Of a DNA stretch of 57,327 nucleotides, positions 13,143 to 24,309 are shown piece after piece (the stretch's first letter is position 1; each line of letters starts with the position of its first letter). The stretch covers positions 1-57,327 of the forward strand of contig VGBK01000005.1 in assembly GCA_016870535.1 (NCBI GenBank), read 5' to 3'. The position numbers and the translations under genes are program-made. The DNA comes from Actinomycetota bacterium (GTDB lineage: Bacteria; Actinomycetota; Acidimicrobiia; Spongiisociales; UBA11373). The notes under the pieces were generated by a model. The model was not told where the DNA came from. It saw only the letters and a list, made by a program, of their open reading frames with translations, and searched no databases.

Positions 13143-15062
13143 GTGGTCACTGCACCCTACGGCGCCTGGGGGTCCCCCATCACCGCCCCGGCGGTGACTC
13201 GCGCCTCCCTCCGTTTCTCCGACAGCCTGGAAGCGGATGGGGACGATCTCTACTGGGCGGAGAGCCGCCCCGCCGAGGGAGGGCGCACCGTGGTGGTGCG
13301 CCGCGCCGCCGACGGTGCCACCACCGACGTGACCCCTCCCGGCTTCGACGCCCGCACTCGCGTCCACGAGTACGGCGGCGGGGCCTATGCCGTCCGCGAC
13401 GGTGGGGTCTGCTTCGCCAACTTCACCGACCAGCGGCTCTACCGGCACCGCCCCGGCGAGGATCCCCGGCCCATGACCCCGGAGCCGGCGCTCGCGGCAG
13501 CACGGCGCTTCGCCGACTTCACCTTCGGCGACGGCTTCCTCGTGTGCGTCCGTGAGCGCCATGAGGACGGCGAGGTGGTGAACGAGTTGGCCCGCCTCCC
13601 CCTCGGCGGCTCGGAAGAGGCCCGGGTGATCGCCTCCGGGCACGACTTCTTCTCCTCTCCCCGCATCTCCCCAGACGGGCGCCGCCTGGCCTGGCTGGCC
13701 TGGGACCACCCCGACATGCCCTGGAACGGGACCACCCTCTGCCTGGCTGCGCTCTCGCCCGACGGCGCTCTCGGTGAGGCCCGCGCCGTGGCCGGGGGGC
13801 GGGGCGAGTCGATCTTCCAGCCGGAGTGGTCCCCCAACGGGGTGCTGCACTTCGCCTCGGATCGCACCGGGTGGTGGAACCTCTACCGCCTCCAGGACGG
13901 CGAAACAGTCCCGGTGGCGGCGGTGACGGGGGATTGCGGCGTGCCCCAGTGGGTGTTCCGGCTGCGCCGCTACGCGTTCCTCGACGATGGCTCGATCGCC
14001 GCGGTGTACTCGTCTCCTTCGGGGACCACCCTGCTGGTGCACGCGACCGACGGTACGGCCCGAGCCCTGCCCGCCCCCGGCACCTGGCTGGCCGGGCCGG
14101 TGGCGGCGAACGGCCGCCTCTTCCTCATTGCCGGATCCCCCACCGCCTTCCCCGCAGTGGTGCGCCTCGACCCCGCCACCGGCCGCTCCGAGACAATCCG
14201 GGCACCCGAAGGGCCGGGCCTCGACCCCGCCCTCATCTCGATCCCCGAGCGGGTTGCCTTCCGCACTCCCGACGGCCCGGCCTACGCCTACTACTACCCC
14301 CCTACCAACCCCGGGTTCCGGGCACCTGCCGGCGAACTGCCCCCGCTGCTGGTGACCATCCACGGCGGACCTACCTCGGCCGCCCGGCCGGTCCTCGATC
14401 CGGAGGTGCAGTACTGGACCAGCCGGGGCTTCGCCCTGGCCGACGTGGACTACGGCGGGTCCACCGGCTACGGCCGGGCCTACTGGGAGCGCCTCCAGGG
14501 CACCTGGGGGATCGTCGACGTACGCGACTGCGCCCTGGCCGCCGCCCACCTGGCGGCCACGGGCCGGGCCGACCCGGCGCGCCTCGCCATCCGGGGCGCC
14601 AGCGCCGGCGGGTACACCACCCTGGCCGCCCTGGCCTTCCGTCGCGAGTTCGCCGCCGGGGCCAGTCACTTCGGGGTGGCCGACCTGGAGTTGCTGGCCC
14701 GGGACACCCACAAGTTCGAGTCCCGCTACCTCGACTGGCTGGTGGGCCCCTACCCGCAGGCCGCCGAGTCCTGCCGGGAGCGCTCCCCCATCCATCACCT
14801 GGACGGCATCGATCGGCCGGTCATCCTCTTCCAAGGGCTCGAGGATCGGGTAGTCCCCCCGGAGCAGGCCCAGATCATGGCCGCCGGCTTGCGGGAGCGC
14901 GGCGTGCCGGTGGCCCACCTCACCTTCCCCGGGGAGGGCCACGGCTTCCGCCGGGCGGAGAACATCGCCCGCACCCTGGAAGCCGAGTTGTCCTTCTACG
15001 GGCAGGTTTTCGGCTTCGACCCGGCGGGAGGCATCGAGCCCGTGCTGGTAGAGGAGCTCTAG
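13143..15062 (+). CDS. S9 (prolyl oligopeptidase) family peptidase
   Basis: GASAGGYTTLAALAF nucleophile elbow, GLEDRVVPPEQAQ acid, GEGHGFRRAEN His; GTG start at 13143. Confidence 0.88.
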   Translation: MVTAPYGAWGSPITAPAVTRASLRFSDSLEADGDDLYWAESRPAEGGRTVVVRRAADGATTDVTPPGFDARTRVHEYGGGAYAVRDGGVCFANFTDQRLYRHRPGEDPRPMTPEPALAAARRFADFTFGDGFLVCVRERHEDGEVVNELARLPLGGSEEARVIASGHDFFSSPRISPDGRRLAWLAWDHPDMPWNGTTLCLAALSPDGALGEARAVAGGRGESIFQPEWSPNGVLHFASDRTGWWNLYRLQDGETVPVAAVTGDCGVPQWVFRLRRYAFLDDGSIAAVYSSPSGTTLLVHATDGTARALPAPGTWLAGPVAANGRLFLIAGSPTAFPAVVRLDPATGRSETIRAPEGPGLDPALISIPERVAFRTPDGPAYAYYYPPTNPGFRAPAGELPPLLVTIHGGPTSAARPVLDPEVQYWTSRGFALADVDYGGSTGYGRAYWERLQGTWGIVDVRDCALAAAHLAATGRADPARLAIRGASAGGYTTLAALAFRREFAAGASHFGVADLELLARDTHKFESRYLDWLVGPYPQAAESCRERSPIHHLDGIDRPVILFQGLEDRVVPPEQAQIMAAGLRERGVPVAHLTFPGEGHGFRRAENIARTLEAELSFYGQVFGFDPAGGIEPVLVEEL

Positions 15063-15079
15063 AGAAGCGCCGGTAGCCC

Positions 15080-15517
15080 TCAGCCCTCGGCGGAGCAGGC
15101 ACAGGCCTTCAAGTAGGCCAGGGCAGCCTGCCGCGGCAGGAATCGTCCCACCACGACCTCGCGCCCCGGCATGCCGGCGAAGACCTCCTTCGCGAAGCGA
15201 GTGAGGGCGGGACGGAGCGCCTGCATGCCGGGCCACGCCTCCCCCACCGGCACCGCCACGACGTTGTGATCGACGAAGCCCGCCTCCGTTTGCTCCATCA
15301 GCCCGACGGGCTCGCAGTCCACCAGTTCGCCGGTGCTCAGCGGAAGGCCGGTGACCACGAAGCAGTCCACGCAGTCCCCGTCGGGAGCCAGGGTGCCGGG
15401 GATGAACCCGTAGGGGAACGGGTAGGGCGCCCGCACCTGCTCGGTGCGCAGGAAGGCCAGCGTCTCCTCATCGTGGTGGTGCTTGAGGTCGGAGCCGGCC
15501 TCGTTCTCGATGAACAC
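15080..15517 (-). CDS. ppa: Inorganic pyrophosphatase (family I)
   Basis: VFIENEAGSDLKHH...APYPFPYGFIPGTLAPDGDCVDCFVVTGLPLSTGELVDCEPVGLMEQTEAG; GTG at 15517 is the nearest convincing start, true start may be slightly upstream. Confidence 0.75.
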   Translation of the reverse strand: MFIENEAGSDLKHHHDEETLAFLRTEQVRAPYPFPYGFIPGTLAPDGDCVDCFVVTGLPLSTGELVDCEPVGLMEQTEAGFVDHNVVAVPVGEAWPGMQALRPALTRFAKEVFAGMPGREVVVGRFLPRQAALAYLKACACSAEG

Positions 15518-15570
15518 CCGCAGCCGGGGGCCATCCTGCCGCCCACCGCGGCGGTTCCCGGGGCCGCCGG

Positions 15571-16011
15571 TCAGTTGCCCAGCCCCTGGTCGAATCCCCG
15601 CACTCGCGCCGTAAGGGCCAGAAGGAGGCGCAGGGCCAGCCGTCCGTCGGACTCGACCAGGCGGCGGAAGGAGGCCCCCTCGATCGCCAGAGTGATCACC
15701 GGTTCGTCGGCGGTGACCGTGGCCGACCGCAGCCCGCGGTCGATCACCGCCATCTCGCCGAAGAAGTCGCCCGGGCCGAGCCGGACGACGACGTGCCCCC
15801 TCACGGACACGGTCGCACGACCGCTCGCCACCACGTGCAGAGCATGAGCCACCGCTCCCTCGCTGACGATGGCGTGCCCGGCAGAATGGGGCACCTCGCG
15901 CGCCAGAGCGGCGACGGTCCGCAGGGTCCCCTGGGGCAGACCGGCGAAGAGCGGGACACCGCTCAGCAGCGACGCTCTCGCCTTGCCGGTGATGGCGGCG
16001 CCTCGTTGCAT
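15571..16011 (-). CDS. Cyclic nucleotide-binding domain protein without a DNA-binding domain
   Basis: LFAGLPQGTLRTVAALAREVPHSAGHAIVSEGAVAHALHVVASGRATV...LGPGDFFGEMAVIDRGLRSATVTA; ends after the cNBD. Confidence 0.85.
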   Translation of the reverse strand: MQRGAAITGKARASLLSGVPLFAGLPQGTLRTVAALAREVPHSAGHAIVSEGAVAHALHVVASGRATVSVRGHVVVRLGPGDFFGEMAVIDRGLRSATVTADEPVITLAIEGASFRRLVESDGRLALRLLLALTARVRGFDQGLGN

Positions 16012-16278
16012 CGCGCCATCGTATCTCGCTCGCCCTCCACCGTGGGAGGCGATCCCCTTCGGCACGCCGTCGCGCCCTTCTGGAGCGGACGCGGCGGCAC
16101 CTACGGGCCACGCTCGAAGCCGTGGCCGCCGCCGTAGCGGAGAAACGAGGCAGGAGGACGACCACTGAGGAGATGCCGCGGCGCTCGCGGACTTCGACCC
16201 CGCCCGGCACGAAGAGGAGGCCCGGCGCAGCGCATGCCGGCAGCCATCGCGGCCCACGAGGGATGACCGATGGGGCCC

Positions 16279-17358
16279 TCAGCCCGACTGAGCCAGGCGG
16301 CGCGCCTCATCCTCCTGGGTGAGGGCGTCGACGAACTCGTCGAGGTCGCCTTCGAGGATTTCGGGGAGACGTTTGATCGTCAGCCCGATACGGTGGTCGG
16401 TGACCCGGTTCTCCCGGTAGTTGTAGGTCCGGATCTTCTCGGCCCGCTCCCCTGTGCCCACCTGGGAGCGGCGGTCGGCAGCCTGCTCGGCATGCTGACG
16501 GTCGGCCTCGATCTGGAAGAGGCGAGCGCGGAGCACACGGAGCGCCTTCACCTTGTTCTGCAACTGGCTCTTCTCGTCCTGGCAGATGACCACCAAGCCG
16601 GTGGGCCTGTGGGTGAGGCGCACCGCCGAGTCGGTGGTGTTGACCGACTGGCCACCGGGGCCGGAGGAGCGGAAGACATCGATCTCCAGGTCGCCCTCGG
16701 CGATCTGCACCTCGACCTCCTCCACTTCGGGCAGCACCGCCACGGTGGCAATCGAGGTGTGGATGCGCCCCTGGGATTCTGTCTTCGGGACCCGCTGCAC
16801 CCGGTGCGGCCCCGCCTCGAACTTGAGCCGGGAATAGGCGCCGCGCCCCTTGACGGCGAAGATCACCTCCTTGAAGCCCCCGCTGTCCCCCGGAGACGAC
16901 ACCATGGGCTCCACCCCCCAGCGGTGCCGTTCGGCGTAGCGCTGGTACATGCGGAACAGGTCGCCCGCCCAGATGCCGGCCTCATCGCCGCCGACGGCGG
17001 CCCGTATCTCCATGATCACGTCCCGGTCGTCGTTGGGGTCGCGCGGGGCCAGCATCAGCCGCAGGCGGCCCTCCAGTTCGCTCGCGTCGGCCTCCCGGCT
17101 GCGGGCCATGGCCGCCAGTTCACCCGCCATCGCGTCGTCGACCTCGGCGGCGGCCAGTTCCCGGGCCTCGGCGGCATCGCGCCCGGCCGCCAGATAGGCA
17201 TCGAAGGCGTCGGCCACCGGCTTCAGTTCGGCGTGGCGGCGGGCCGCCTCGGCGTAGCGGACGCGATCGGCCAGGACCTCGGGGTCGGCCAGGGCTTCCA
17301 AGGACTGCTCCAGCGCCCGGCGCACCTCGCGCAAGCGAGCGAGCAGGGTGTCGTCCAT
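16279..17358 (-). CDS. prfA: Peptide chain release factor 1
   Basis: GGQ motif [21 protein letters not shown], recognition region, ATG at 17358. Confidence 0.97.
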   Translation of the reverse strand: MDDTLLARLREVRRALEQSLEALADPEVLADRVRYAEAARRHAELKPVADAFDAYLAAGRDAAEARELAAAEVDDAMAGELAAMARSREADASELEGRLRLMLAPRDPNDDRDVIMEIRAAVGGDEAGIWAGDLFRMYQRYAERHRWGVEPMVSSPGDSGGFKEVIFAVKGRGAYSRLKFEAGPHRVQRVPKTESQGRIHTSIATVAVLPEVEEVEVQIAEGDLEIDVFRSSGPGGQSVNTTDSAVRLTHRPTGLVVICQDEKSQLQNKVKALRVLRARLFQIEADRQHAEQAADRRSQVGTGERAEKIRTYNYRENRVTDHRIGLTIKRLPEILEGDLDEFVDALTQEDEARRLAQSG

Positions 17359-18287
17359 CAGGTGAACTCGGCTTCGAGGGCCCCCGCCGCAATGGGCCCC
17401 CGGCGCTCCACGCCCTCCCGCTCCGCCGGGTCGAGGGCGGCCAGCAGGCTGGTGACCGCCACCTCCACCTGGTCGTCGTCGGGCGGCCGCGTGGTGAGGG
17501 CCTGCAGCCACATGCCGGGGATGGCCAGGAAGCGCAGCCAGCGCCGGTCGGAGCCCAGTTTCAGCACCTCGTAGGCCAACCCGGCGATGACCGGGATCCC
17601 CAGTACCCGGCTGGTGATCAACCAGGGCCAGGCGGGCCGGCCGAGCATGGTGAAGGCGATCAGGGCGATCAGCACCACGATCATCAGGAAGTTGGTGCCG
17701 CAGCGGGGATGCCGGGGGCTGTAGCGCTGAATGGCCTCCAGGGTCAGCGGGTCGCCGGCCTCGTAGGCGTGGATGGTCTGGTGCTCGGCCCCGTGGTAGG
17801 CGAAGACGCGACGGATCTCCTTGGAGAGGCCGATCAGCCAGATGTAGGCCACGAACAGCCCCACCCGCACCACCCCGTCGACCACGTTGAACAGCACGGC
17901 CGACTTCCCCCACACGTGCTCCATGCTCCGCGCCACCGCCAGCGGCACCACCATGAACACGGCGATGAAGAAGGCCAGAGCGAAGACCATGGAGAGCACG
18001 ATCTGGTAGCGCTTGACCTCGCCCTCCTCTTCGCTGCCTGCCTTGGCTGCCGACCAGGAGAGGGCGCGGAAGCCCAGGCTCAGCGACTCCCCGAGCACCA
18101 GCACCCCCCTAATGAAGGGCACCCGCGCCCAGCGGGAGCGAGACGACAGCCGGGGCAGGTCGTGGGAGACGGCCTCGATGACCCCGTCGGGGCGACGCAC
18201 CGCCACCGCCCACTTGGCGGGGGCGCGCATCATGACCCCTTCGATGACCGCCTGGCCGCCGACGGTGGCGCCCGGGGCTCGGCTCAC
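17358..18287 (-). CDS. DUF1385 membrane protein
   Basis: [14 protein letters not shown]...[19 protein letters not shown]...[15 protein letters not shown] start 18287. Confidence 0.9.
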   Translation of the reverse strand: MSRAPGATVGGQAVIEGVMMRAPAKWAVAVRRPDGVIEAVSHDLPRLSSRSRWARVPFIRGVLVLGESLSLGFRALSWSAAKAGSEEEGEVKRYQIVLSMVFALAFFIAVFMVVPLAVARSMEHVWGKSAVLFNVVDGVVRVGLFVAYIWLIGLSKEIRRVFAYHGAEHQTIHAYEAGDPLTLEAIQRYSPRHPRCGTNFLMIVVLIALIAFTMLGRPAWPWLITSRVLGIPVIAGLAYEVLKLGSDRRWLRFLAIPGMWLQALTTRPPDDDQVEVAVTSLLAALDPAEREGVERRGPIAAGALEAEFT

Positions 18288-18601
18288 TAGCCCTCCGCGG
18301 GCTCGGACTCGGCGGCGGCGCCCTTGGCCGCCTTCTTGGCGGGCCGGCGGGTGACGGGTTGCTCGCCGTAGCGGCGGCGGAACCGCTCCACCCGCCCCCC
18401 GGAGTCCACCAGGATCTGCTTCCCGGTGTAGAAGGGGTGACTGGCGCTGGAGATCTCGACCCGGGCCAGCGGGTAGGTATTGCCGTCCTGCCACTCCACC
18501 GTCTCGTCGGTGCGAACGGTGGAGCGAGTCAGGAACGAAAAGCCGGACGAGGTGTCGAGGAACACCACCGGCCGGTAGTTGGGATGGATGCCTGCTTTCA
18601 C
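18287..18601 (-). CDS. rpmE: 50S ribosomal protein L31 (Cys-less type B) with basic/Ala tail
   Basis: [28 protein letters not shown]...[12 protein letters not shown]; no CxxC zinc residues. Confidence 0.92.
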   Translation of the reverse strand: MKAGIHPNYRPVVFLDTSSGFSFLTRSTVRTDETVEWQDGNTYPLARVEISSASHPFYTGKQILVDSGGRVERFRRRYGEQPVTRRPAKKAAKGAAAESEPAEG

Positions 18602-18628
18602 TTCACTGCTCCTCTGCGGCCCCGCATG

Positions 18629-20143
18629 TTATGCGCCCCCGGAACCCGACTTGGCCACATCGGCCAGGAACTCACGGTTCGACTTGGTCTGGCGCAGCCG
18701 ATCGATGAGCAACTCCAGCCCGGCCGCGGGCTCGGGGAGGGCCAGCAGCACCCGCCGCAGCTTCCAGACCTGGACCCGCTCGGCGTCGTCGAAGAGCAGC
18801 TCCTCCTTGCGGGTGCCCGAGGCCTCGATGTCGATGGCCGGGTAGACCCGCTTGTCGGCCAGCTTGCGGTCGAGGCGCAGCTCCATGTTCCCGGTGCCCT
18901 TGAACTCCTCGAAGATCACCTCGTCCATTCGGGACCCGGTCTCCACCAGGGCCGTGCCCAGGATGGTCAGGCTCCCCCCCTCTTCGATGTTGCGCGCCGC
19001 CCCGAAGAACCGCTTCGGCGGGTAGAGGGCGGTGGAGTCGACCCCGCCCGACAAGATGCGGCCGCTGGCAGGAGTGGCCAGGTTGTAGGCCCGGGCGAGG
19101 CGGGTGATGGAGTCGAGCAGGATCACGACGTCCTGCCCCATCTCGACGAGCCGCTTGGCCCGCTCGATGGCCAGTTCGGCCACCTGGGTGTGCTCCTCGG
19201 CGGGGCGGTCGAAGGTGGAGAACACCACGTCGCCTTTGACCGAGCGCTGCATGTCGGTGACCTCTTCGGGCCGCTCGTCCACCAGCACCACGATGAGCTT
19301 GCACTCCGGGTTGTTGTGGGAGATGGAGTTGGCGATCTCCTTGAGCACGGTGGTCTTGCCCGCCTTGGGCGGGGAGACGATCAGGCCGCGCTGGCCCTTG
19401 CCGATCGGGGCGATGAGGTCGACGATCCGGGCCAGTACGTGGTTGGGCTGCCCCTCCACTTCGAGGCGAAGGCGCTGATCGGGAAAGAGCGGCGTCAGGT
19501 CCCCGAACTTCGGGCGGGCGCGGGCCTCGTCGATGGTCATGCCGCTGACGTGATCGATGCGGACCAGGGCGGGGAACTTCTCCTGGGTGCGGGGCGGACG
19601 CACCGGCCCGGCCACCACGTCGCCCTTGCGCAGCCCGTACTTGCGGATCTGGTTGGCGGCGACGTAGACGTCGCGCTCGCCCGGCAAGTAGCCGGTGACC
19701 CTCAGGAAGCCGTACGACTCGGGGAGGATGTCGAGGATGCCCTCGCGCACTTCGAGATCCGACTCGTCGTAGTAGGGCTCGCGGCGCTCGCCGCCGCCGC
19801 TGCCGCTGCGCCGGCGGCGCCGCTTGCGCTGACCGCTCTCCCAGCGGTCGTCGCCGGAGTCCTCGCCCTCGGCGGCAGCCTCCTCGCTCCCCTCCTCCCC
19901 CTCAGCCCGGGGGCTCCCGCCTTCGGGTTCGGGCCGCACCTCGCCGTCGGCGGGACGCACCTCCTCGATGGCCGGAAGCGCGATCTGCACCGGCTCGGCG
20001 CTGGCTTCGAAGCCGTCCGAGCCGACGATGGCGGTGATGAGCTTCGACTTCTGGAGGTTCTCGTGGTCGGGCACGCCGAGCGAGGCGGCGATCACCCGCA
20101 GCTCGTCGAGTGACTTCTCCTGAAGCATGGCTCTGCTGGTCAT
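18629..20143 (-). CDS. rho: Transcription termination factor Rho
   Basis: [51 protein letters not shown]. Confidence 0.97.
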   Translation of the reverse strand: MTSRAMLQEKSLDELRVIAASLGVPDHENLQKSKLITAIVGSDGFEASAEPVQIALPAIEEVRPADGEVRPEPEGGSPRAEGEEGSEEAAAEGEDSGDDRWESGQRKRRRRRSGSGGGERREPYYDESDLEVREGILDILPESYGFLRVTGYLPGERDVYVAANQIRKYGLRKGDVVAGPVRPPRTQEKFPALVRIDHVSGMTIDEARARPKFGDLTPLFPDQRLRLEVEGQPNHVLARIVDLIAPIGKGQRGLIVSPPKAGKTTVLKEIANSISHNNPECKLIVVLVDERPEEVTDMQRSVKGDVVFSTFDRPAEEHTQVAELAIERAKRLVEMGQDVVILLDSITRLARAYNLATPASGRILSGGVDSTALYPPKRFFGAARNIEEGGSLTILGTALVETGSRMDEVIFEEFKGTGNMELRLDRKLADKRVYPAIDIEASGTRKEELLFDDAERVQVWKLRRVLLALPEPAAGLELLIDRLRQTKSNREFLADVAKSGSGGA

Positions 20144-20162
20144 AGGTTCCTTTCGGCGGGCC

Positions 20163-20828
20163 TCAGCCGCGCCCGGCGGCCAGGGCGCGCTGGTAGGCCT
20201 CCCAGTCGGCGTTGAAGCGCGCCATCCCAATGTCGGTCAACGGGTGGTGGAACAGGCGTTCCATGACGGCGAAGGGCATGGTGGCGCAGTCGGCGCCGAT
20301 GCGGGCCGCCTCGACCACGTGCACCGGGTGCCGCAGGCTGGCGGCGAGCACCTGGGTGTCGTAGCCCTGGGCGGCATACACCTCGACGAGATCGTGGAGC
20401 AGGCCCAGCCCGTCGTTGCCTGCGTCGTCCACCCGGCCCAGGAAGGGGGAGACGAAAGTGGCTCCGATGCGGGCGGCCAGGATGGCCTGCGCCGCCGAGA
20501 ACACCAGCGTCACGTTGATCGACATGCCCTCATCCACCATGCGGGCCCCGGCGGTGACGCCTTCCTTGCTCATGGGCACTTTGACCACCACGTTGTCGGC
20601 GATGGCGGTGAGGTCGCGGGCCTGGGCCAGCATCTCCTCGACCTCGGGAGCGACCACCTCGGCAGAGACGGGCCCCGGGGTGATCTCGCAGATGCGGGCG
20701 ATGAGTTCGGGGAACTCGAGGCCCTCCCTGGCGGCCAGGCTCGGATTGGTGGTCACCCCGTCGAGGATGCCCCACTCATGGGCGGTACGGATGTCGGACA
20801 AGTGCGCTGTATCGAGGAACAGCTTCAC
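20163..20828 (-). CDS. Transaldolase / fructose-6-phosphate aldolase family protein
   Basis: [35 protein letters not shown]...[15 protein letters not shown] start 20828. Confidence 0.9.
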   Translation of the reverse strand: MKLFLDTAHLSDIRTAHEWGILDGVTTNPSLAAREGLEFPELIARICEITPGPVSAEVVAPEVEEMLAQARDLTAIADNVVVKVPMSKEGVTAGARMVDEGMSINVTLVFSAAQAILAARIGATFVSPFLGRVDDAGNDGLGLLHDLVEVYAAQGYDTQVLAASLRHPVHVVEAARIGADCATMPFAVMERLFHHPLTDIGMARFNADWEAYQRALAAGRG

Positions 20829-20974
20829 GGCACCTCCAGAGGACCCGGGCACCTTCGTCACGCACGCATGCGCCGAGATCGGCACCGGTACTGGGAACAA
20901 CGGGTCGCAGACCCGAACCGTGATTCTAGGGCCTTTCCTCCCCGGAGCAAGGCCGAACCCCGGAACCGGCCGGG

Positions 20975-22471
20975 TCAGTCGCCGGCCGGCGGCTCAGGCA
21001 CCAGATAGACCGTGATCGGGCGCAGGCCGCTCACCACCCGCCAGGGCTTCCCCAGGGCGTCGACGTAGGCCCGGCGCGCCGCACCCTGCGGCTCCAGCCG
21101 GTGCCCGGTGAACATCACGAAGGCGGGCCCCCCGGCACGGGAGGGGAGCCTCACCTCCTCGCGGGGGAAGAGGACCGCGTCGCACCCCGAATACCACATC
21201 ACCTGCGGCACCCGCTGGGTCATCACCACGCAGGGCCGTCCGCCGGCCTGCTCCCCAACGGCCGCCGCCGCCGCGCGCAGTGGCCGCCGGCTGCCGCCCA
21301 AGTCGCGATTGCGGTCCCGCCCCAGCCCGATCGCGGCCGCCGCCAGCGCCAGCAGCAGCACCAGCGCCAGCGCCGGGCGCATCCTGCCGGGCAGCCGCCG
21401 GCCCAGCCCCTCCAGCCCGGGAGCGGCGGCCACCCACAGCCACGGGTAGACGGGCGCCAGGTAGCGAACCTCCCCATGCAGGACCGTGGCGATCGCCGCG
21501 GCGGTGGCCACGCTGATGCCCGCCGCCGCGATCCAAGCGCCGCGGTCGACCTCCCGGCGGCGCACCCAGCCGATGGCCGGCACCAGGCCGGCCAGGGCCA
21601 AGATCACCGCCGCCGGGGCAAGGACCTGGCCGCTGAGATCGAGGTAGTCCCCGAATCCGGCGAAGTTCAGCCATCCCCGGGTGCCCACCGCGCCCAGCGG
21701 CGCGCCCCCCGCCCCGGTCAGCCGAGGAACGGCCAGGACGGCCGCCACCGCACCGGCCCCGAGGAGGGCGGTGGAGACGGCGGGCCAGGGGAACCGCCAC
21801 AGGAGGCGCCATCGCCACAAAGCCACCCCCAGGAAGCCCACCGCCATGGGCAGCGGCGCCCCGAACCGTAGGAAGGTGGCGGCCGCCACCACCGGCACGG
21901 CAAGGAGCATCCACCACGAGGCACGCTCCCCACCCGTGGCGAAGACGAAGAGGGCCACGGCCAGCAGACCCAGCGCGGCGCCGGGCACATCGGGCCACAC
22001 CTGGGTGGCGGAGAGCACCAGAGGCGGCGTCACCGCCACGCCGGCGGCGGCCACCAGGGCAGGCCGCGCCCCGAAGAGGTGGCGGGCGAGCAGCCAGGTG
22101 ACCCCGATGAGGCCCAGGCCGAAGCCGGCCACGGCCAGGCGGAAGACGCTGGCCTGGCTGCCCAGGCCCCACAGCAGGTGCAGCATCCAGGGGAGGCCCG
22201 GCGCCCGATAGGTGTTCCAGTAGGCGCCGGGAGCGGCCCCCTGAGCGAAGTCCCGGGCGCGCAGGCTGTAGACCGCCTCATCCCAGCCCAGCGGGGGCCC
22301 CCGCCGCACCACCAGCACCACGACGATCAGGTACACCGCGAGGATCGCTCCCAGGATGACCCACTCGTTGCGGGCGAAGGATCCGCCCACCGAGAATCGC
22401 CGGCGAGCCGCGGGAGCGGGAGCGGCCTCGGGGGCAGGAGCGGGATCGGGGGCAGGAGCGGGATCGGTCAT
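20975..22471 (-). CDS. GT-C type integral membrane glycosyltransferase (GT39/83-like)
   Basis: Acidic loop motif PLGWDEAVYSLRARDFAQG after TM1, about ten TM segments. Confidence 0.75.
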   Translation of the reverse strand: MTDPAPAPDPAPAPEAAPAPAARRRFSVGGSFARNEWVILGAILAVYLIVVVLVVRRGPPLGWDEAVYSLRARDFAQGAAPGAYWNTYRAPGLPWMLHLLWGLGSQASVFRLAVAGFGLGLIGVTWLLARHLFGARPALVAAAGVAVTPPLVLSATQVWPDVPGAALGLLAVALFVFATGGERASWWMLLAVPVVAAATFLRFGAPLPMAVGFLGVALWRWRLLWRFPWPAVSTALLGAGAVAAVLAVPRLTGAGGAPLGAVGTRGWLNFAGFGDYLDLSGQVLAPAAVILALAGLVPAIGWVRRREVDRGAWIAAAGISVATAAAIATVLHGEVRYLAPVYPWLWVAAAPGLEGLGRRLPGRMRPALALVLLLALAAAAIGLGRDRNRDLGGSRRPLRAAAAAVGEQAGGRPCVVMTQRVPQVMWYSGCDAVLFPREEVRLPSRAGGPAFVMFTGHRLEPQGAARRAYVDALGKPWRVVSGLRPITVYLVPEPPAGD

Positions 22472-22512
22472 CGAGCCGCGATCCTATCGCCCGGCCTCGC
22501 CGTGCGCCCCGC

Positions 22513-24177
22513 CTACATGTGCTCGGGGGCGGAGATCCCGAGCAGGCCGAGCACGGCGAGGAGCACGCTCTCGGCGGCAGCCACCAGCCAGAGCCGGGCC
22601 CGGGAGAGGGCGGGATCCTCCGTCACCACCCGGCAGTCGGTGTAGAACTTGTGAAAGGCGGCGGCGAAGTCCTGCCCGTAGGCAGCAATGCGGTGCGGCG
22701 CCCGGCGCGCCGCCGCTTCGGCCACCTCCTCGCCCAGGCGATCGGCCTGCTTGAGCACCTCGACCTCGGCCGGATCTCGGAGCAGGGACAGGTCGGCCTC
22801 CTCCAGCGGCCCCCGCTCCACTCCTTGGGCGGCGGCGAAGCCCTGCAGGCTGCGCACCCGGGCGTAGGCGTACTGAAGGTAGTAGACGGGGTTCTCCATG
22901 CTGCGCCGCTTGGCTTCCTCCAGGTCGAAGTTGAGGGTGGTGTCGGGGCTCACCGCCACCAGGTAGTAGCGGGCGGCGTCGGCGCCCACCTCCTCGATCA
23001 CCCGGCGGAAGGTGACGAACTCCCCCGCCCGGGTCGACATGCGCACCGGTTCACCGCTGCGGAAGAGGTTCACCATCTGAGTGATGATCAACTCCAGGCG
23101 GTCCGGGTCGAAGCCCAGGGCGGCCACCGCCGCCTTCAGCCGCGGCACGTAGCCGTGGTGATCGGCTCCCCAGATGTTGATCAAGCGGTCGAAGCCGCGC
23201 CGGAACTTGTCGAGGTGATAGGCCACATCCGGGGCCAGGTAGGTGTAGCGCCCGTCGCCGGTGACCAGCACCCGATCCTTCTCGTCGCCGAAGTCGGTGG
23301 AGCGGAACCACAGCGCCCCTTCGGCCCGGTACACGTGCCCATTGGCTTCGAGGAGGCCGATGGCCTCCTCCACCTCACCGCGGCGGTGCAGGTCGGCCTC
23401 GCTGAACCACGCGTCGAAGGGAATCCGGGCCAGGGCCAGGGTCTCCTCGATGTCCTGCATCGCCCGAGCCAGGCCCCAGCGCAGCACCACCGGCTCCCAT
23501 TCGGCGGCCGGCAAGGACCGGAGCGTGCCTCCCATCTCCTCCGCCAATTCGCGGCCCCAGGCTTCCAGGTAGGCGCCGTGGTAGCCGTCCTCCGGTACCG
23601 CCGCCTCCTCCCCCAGGGCCCGCCGGCAGCGGGCCTCGAGGCTGGCGGCGAAGCGTCCCATCTGCGCCCCGGCGTCGTTGTAGTAGTACTCCCGCTCCAC
23701 CCGATGGCCGGCGTAATCCAGCAACCGGCTGAGCACGTCCCCCACCACCCCGCCGCGCCCGTGGCCGATGTGCAGCGGGCCGTTCGGGTTCGACGAGACG
23801 AACTCCACCTGCACCCGCTCCCGGCTCCCTGCCGGCGCCCGGGCGTGGTCCGCCCCTCCCCGCGCTGCCCGCGCCAGCACCACGGCGTACCAGGAGGGAG
23901 CCAGGGTGAAGTTGATGAAGCCGGGCCCGGCCACCTCGACCCGCTCCAGGTGGGCAATCGGAGGCAGGTGGCGCACCACGGCCTCCGCCACCTCCCGGGG
24001 GGAACGGCGGGCGGCCCGGGCCGCCACCAGGGCGGCGTTGGCCGCCCAGTCGCCGTGGCTGCGGTCGCGGGGGCGCTCCACCACGAAGGCCACCTCGCCC
24101 GGGTCGGGGAGGTCCCCGGCGGCCGCGGCCGAGCGCAGGGCGGCGGCGACGGCCTCGTGGATAGCGGAGGGGAACAT
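22513..24177 (-). CDS. argS: Arginyl-tRNA synthetase
   Basis: VEFVSSNPNGPLHIGHGRGGVVGDVL HIGH motif, WGADHHGYVPRLKAA, C-terminal anticodon-binding region; ATG 24177. Confidence 0.97.
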   Translation of the reverse strand: MFPSAIHEAVAAALRSAAAAGDLPDPGEVAFVVERPRDRSHGDWAANAALVAARAARRSPREVAEAVVRHLPPIAHLERVEVAGPGFINFTLAPSWYAVVLARAARGGADHARAPAGSRERVQVEFVSSNPNGPLHIGHGRGGVVGDVLSRLLDYAGHRVEREYYYNDAGAQMGRFAASLEARCRRALGEEAAVPEDGYHGAYLEAWGRELAEEMGGTLRSLPAAEWEPVVLRWGLARAMQDIEETLALARIPFDAWFSEADLHRRGEVEEAIGLLEANGHVYRAEGALWFRSTDFGDEKDRVLVTGDGRYTYLAPDVAYHLDKFRRGFDRLINIWGADHHGYVPRLKAAVAALGFDPDRLELIITQMVNLFRSGEPVRMSTRAGEFVTFRRVIEEVGADAARYYLVAVSPDTTLNFDLEEAKRRSMENPVYYLQYAYARVRSLQGFAAAQGVERGPLEEADLSLLRDPAEVEVLKQADRLGEEVAEAAARRAPHRIAAYGQDFAAAFHKFYTDCRVVTEDPALSRARLWLVAAAESVLLAVLGLLGISAPEHM

Positions 24178-24221
24178 GGTGGCCCGGCATCGTAGCCCGG
24201 GGAGCGCTCCCCTCGCCTTGG

Positions 24222-24227
24222 TACAAT
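24222..24227 (+). promoter_or_regulatory. Candidate -10 box (TACAAT) for tRNA-Arg
   Basis: TACAAT ending 9 nt before tRNA position 1; no clear -35 seen. Confidence 0.5.
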
Positions 24228-24236
24228 CGGCGGGTC

Positions 24237-24308
<72 letters not shown>

Positions 24309-24309
24309 C

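Noticed and set aside
16279-17913. 544-aa ORF as an extended prfA
   Set aside because: N-terminal part is shadow of DUF1385; RF1 begins at ATG 17358.
19770-19950. Low-complexity acidic/basic stretch in Rho as an inserted novel domain
   Set aside because: RNA-binding-enhancing insertions of this kind are well known in actinobacterial Rho N-termini.
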